A DNA stretch of 64,000 bases, from positions 1,612,001-1,676,000 of the forward strand of contig NZ_FSRA01000002.1 in the NCBI RefSeq assembly GCF_900129465.1, written 5' to 3'. The DNA is from Chitinophaga niabensis. Lineage in GTDB: Bacteria > Bacteroidota > Bacteroidia > Chitinophagales > Chitinophagaceae. The position numbers and the translations under genes are program-made. The notes below the pieces were generated by a model. The model was not told the origin of the DNA. It saw nothing but the letters and a program-made list of their open reading frames with translations, and did no database searches. The stretch's first letter is position 1, and every line of letters begins with the position of its first letter. This document shows, piece by piece, positions 63,416 through 64,000 of the stretch.

Positions 63416-64000
63416 TGTTCAACTACATAAAAAGGTATGTTCGCCGAAGCAAAATATCCCCGGGCATCGGAAAAAGTAGCAAATATCCTGTACGGACCTT
63501 CTTTTTCCGGTGTACGGAAAAGCACTTTATATCCTTTCAAAGTAAGGAGCAGGCTATCATGCCCTGAGGGCTTTTTTGTGTTAGGTTCATACCAGTTCCT
63601 GGCATACCAGTCTTCTTTCAGGATTTCCCAATGTATCCGGGCCGTATCATCAGGGATCTGTTGCAGGAATACTTCAGCAGTGTGTTCAGTTTTTGAATTC
63701 AGTATGATATTATCCTTTGCCTGCTTCCCGTCCAGCATCATGTCCTTTATTTGTGGTGCTTTGTGTGCAGGCCATTTGCCTGTCCAGAGGTATTGCATCA
63801 CATTCACCGTTTCTGACGTATAACCGGTGACGTCGAAGAGATTGAACCATGTATGCGTGACTTCCTGTTTGTGGCCCCAGAGAAAAACAAAAGCTCCAAG
63901 GAATCGCGGGTCTTTTACAGGCATTGAATGTTCATAAAGGCGAAGGTATTGTTCTGCCTTTACAGTACTGTTATATTCTATTGGTGCTCTCCATGCTGTA
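63412..64000 (-). CDS. C-terminal part of a glycosidase-like protein (partial)
   Basis: On the minus strand the frame is open to the right edge with no stop; Met at 63924 is internal. The visible 195 residues carry GAFVFLWGHKQEVTHTWF, typical of the last strands of a TIM-barrel glycosidase, and then a beta domain (GPYRIFATFSDARGYFASAN). It ends in TGA that overlaps the GT2 fusion start by four bases, so the two are coupled and likely act on one polymer. Family cannot be fixed from this fragment. Confidence 0.65.
   Translation of the reverse strand, partial: TAWRAPIEYNSTVKAEQYLRLYEHSMPVKDPRFLGAFVFLWGHKQEVTHTWFNLFDVTGYTSETVNVMQYLWTGKWPAHKAPQIKDMMLDGKQAKDNIILNSKTEHTAEVFLQQIPDDTARIHWEILKEDWYARNWYEPNTKKPSGHDSLLLTLKGYKVLFRTPEKEGPYRIFATFSDARGYFASANIPFYVVEQ

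Noticed and set aside
1..64000. CRISPR arrays, tRNA or rRNA genes, transposases, integrases, phage structural or packaging genes
   Set aside because: None were seen. The tail-fibre-like proteins lack any neighbouring phage gene and carry signal peptides, so they are not prophage remnants.

Overview
The window reads as a stretch of chromosome from a Bacteroidota bacterium, most likely Chitinophagaceae (Chitinophaga or a close relative). Evidence for this: two SusC/SusD outer-membrane pairs, an ECF sigma/FecR pair upstream of a SusC with an STN domain, type IX secretion (T9SS) parts and sorting tails, a PorP/OmpA/SprB-like trio, an FtsX/MacB-type permease, and TAnnTTTG-like -7 boxes in place of Shine-Dalgarno-led promoters. 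I see no rRNA, tRNA, CRISPR array, transposase, integrase or replication origin.

Layout. 0-3.8 kb: the end of a surface protein, a HmuY-like lipoprotein, a shared terminator, then a leftward unit with a Crp-type regulator, a small Rossmann protein, an NmrA-type reductase and a DODA/YgiD-type dioxygenase. 3.8-8.8 kb: a SusCD pair with no sigma/anti-sigma genes; it ends in a hairpin terminator and is preceded by a perfect LacI-type operator. 9-12.9 kb: DUF6766 membrane protein, FAD/Rieske oxidoreductase, KTSC protein, HxlR regulator and a divergent esterase. 13.2-17.9 kb: three-gene secreted-protein operon, two tail-fibre-like proteins plus one with a T9SS tail. 17.9-20.7 kb: a four-gene leftward cluster with two DUF2589 paralogues and two unrecognised proteins. 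21-28.9 kb: mixed genes (atypical SDR, MFS, FtsX permease, two DinB-fold proteins, DUF1801, ECF sigma).

29-36.7 kb: ECF sigma, FecR, SusC, SusD and a PKD lipoprotein, closed by a strong terminator. 36.7-38.2 kb: an HGSNAT-like membrane acyltransferase and a RidA-fold protein. 38.2-45.7 kb: a leftward glycan unit: periplasmic-binding/LytS-type histidine kinase, GH16, GH2 and an AlkC-like glycosylase, with twin 14-bp dyads before GH16. 45.8-49.3 kb: AraC and SDR, then a MarR regulator with an NmrA/membrane-protein pair; the same 18-bp operator stands before both marR and the pair. 49.3-56.1 kb: OmpA-PD40, PorP and a 1345-residue SprB-like adhesin with three 228-bp tandem repeats. 57-59.7 kb: a TPR histidine kinase and NarL-type regulator. 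59.7-64 kb: a 1237-residue fusion of a GT2 synthase, a GH26-like domain and a glycosidase-like domain lacking both catalytic glutamates, preceded by another glycosidase-like gene that runs off the window.

Taken together, this is a surface and glycan region: two Sus uptake systems under different control, a sensor-linked glucanase/galactosidase unit, T9SS adhesins, and an unusual synthase-hydrolase fusion. The least explained parts are the GT2-GH26-pseudoglycosidase fusion, the DUF2589 cluster and the tail-fibre-like operon.
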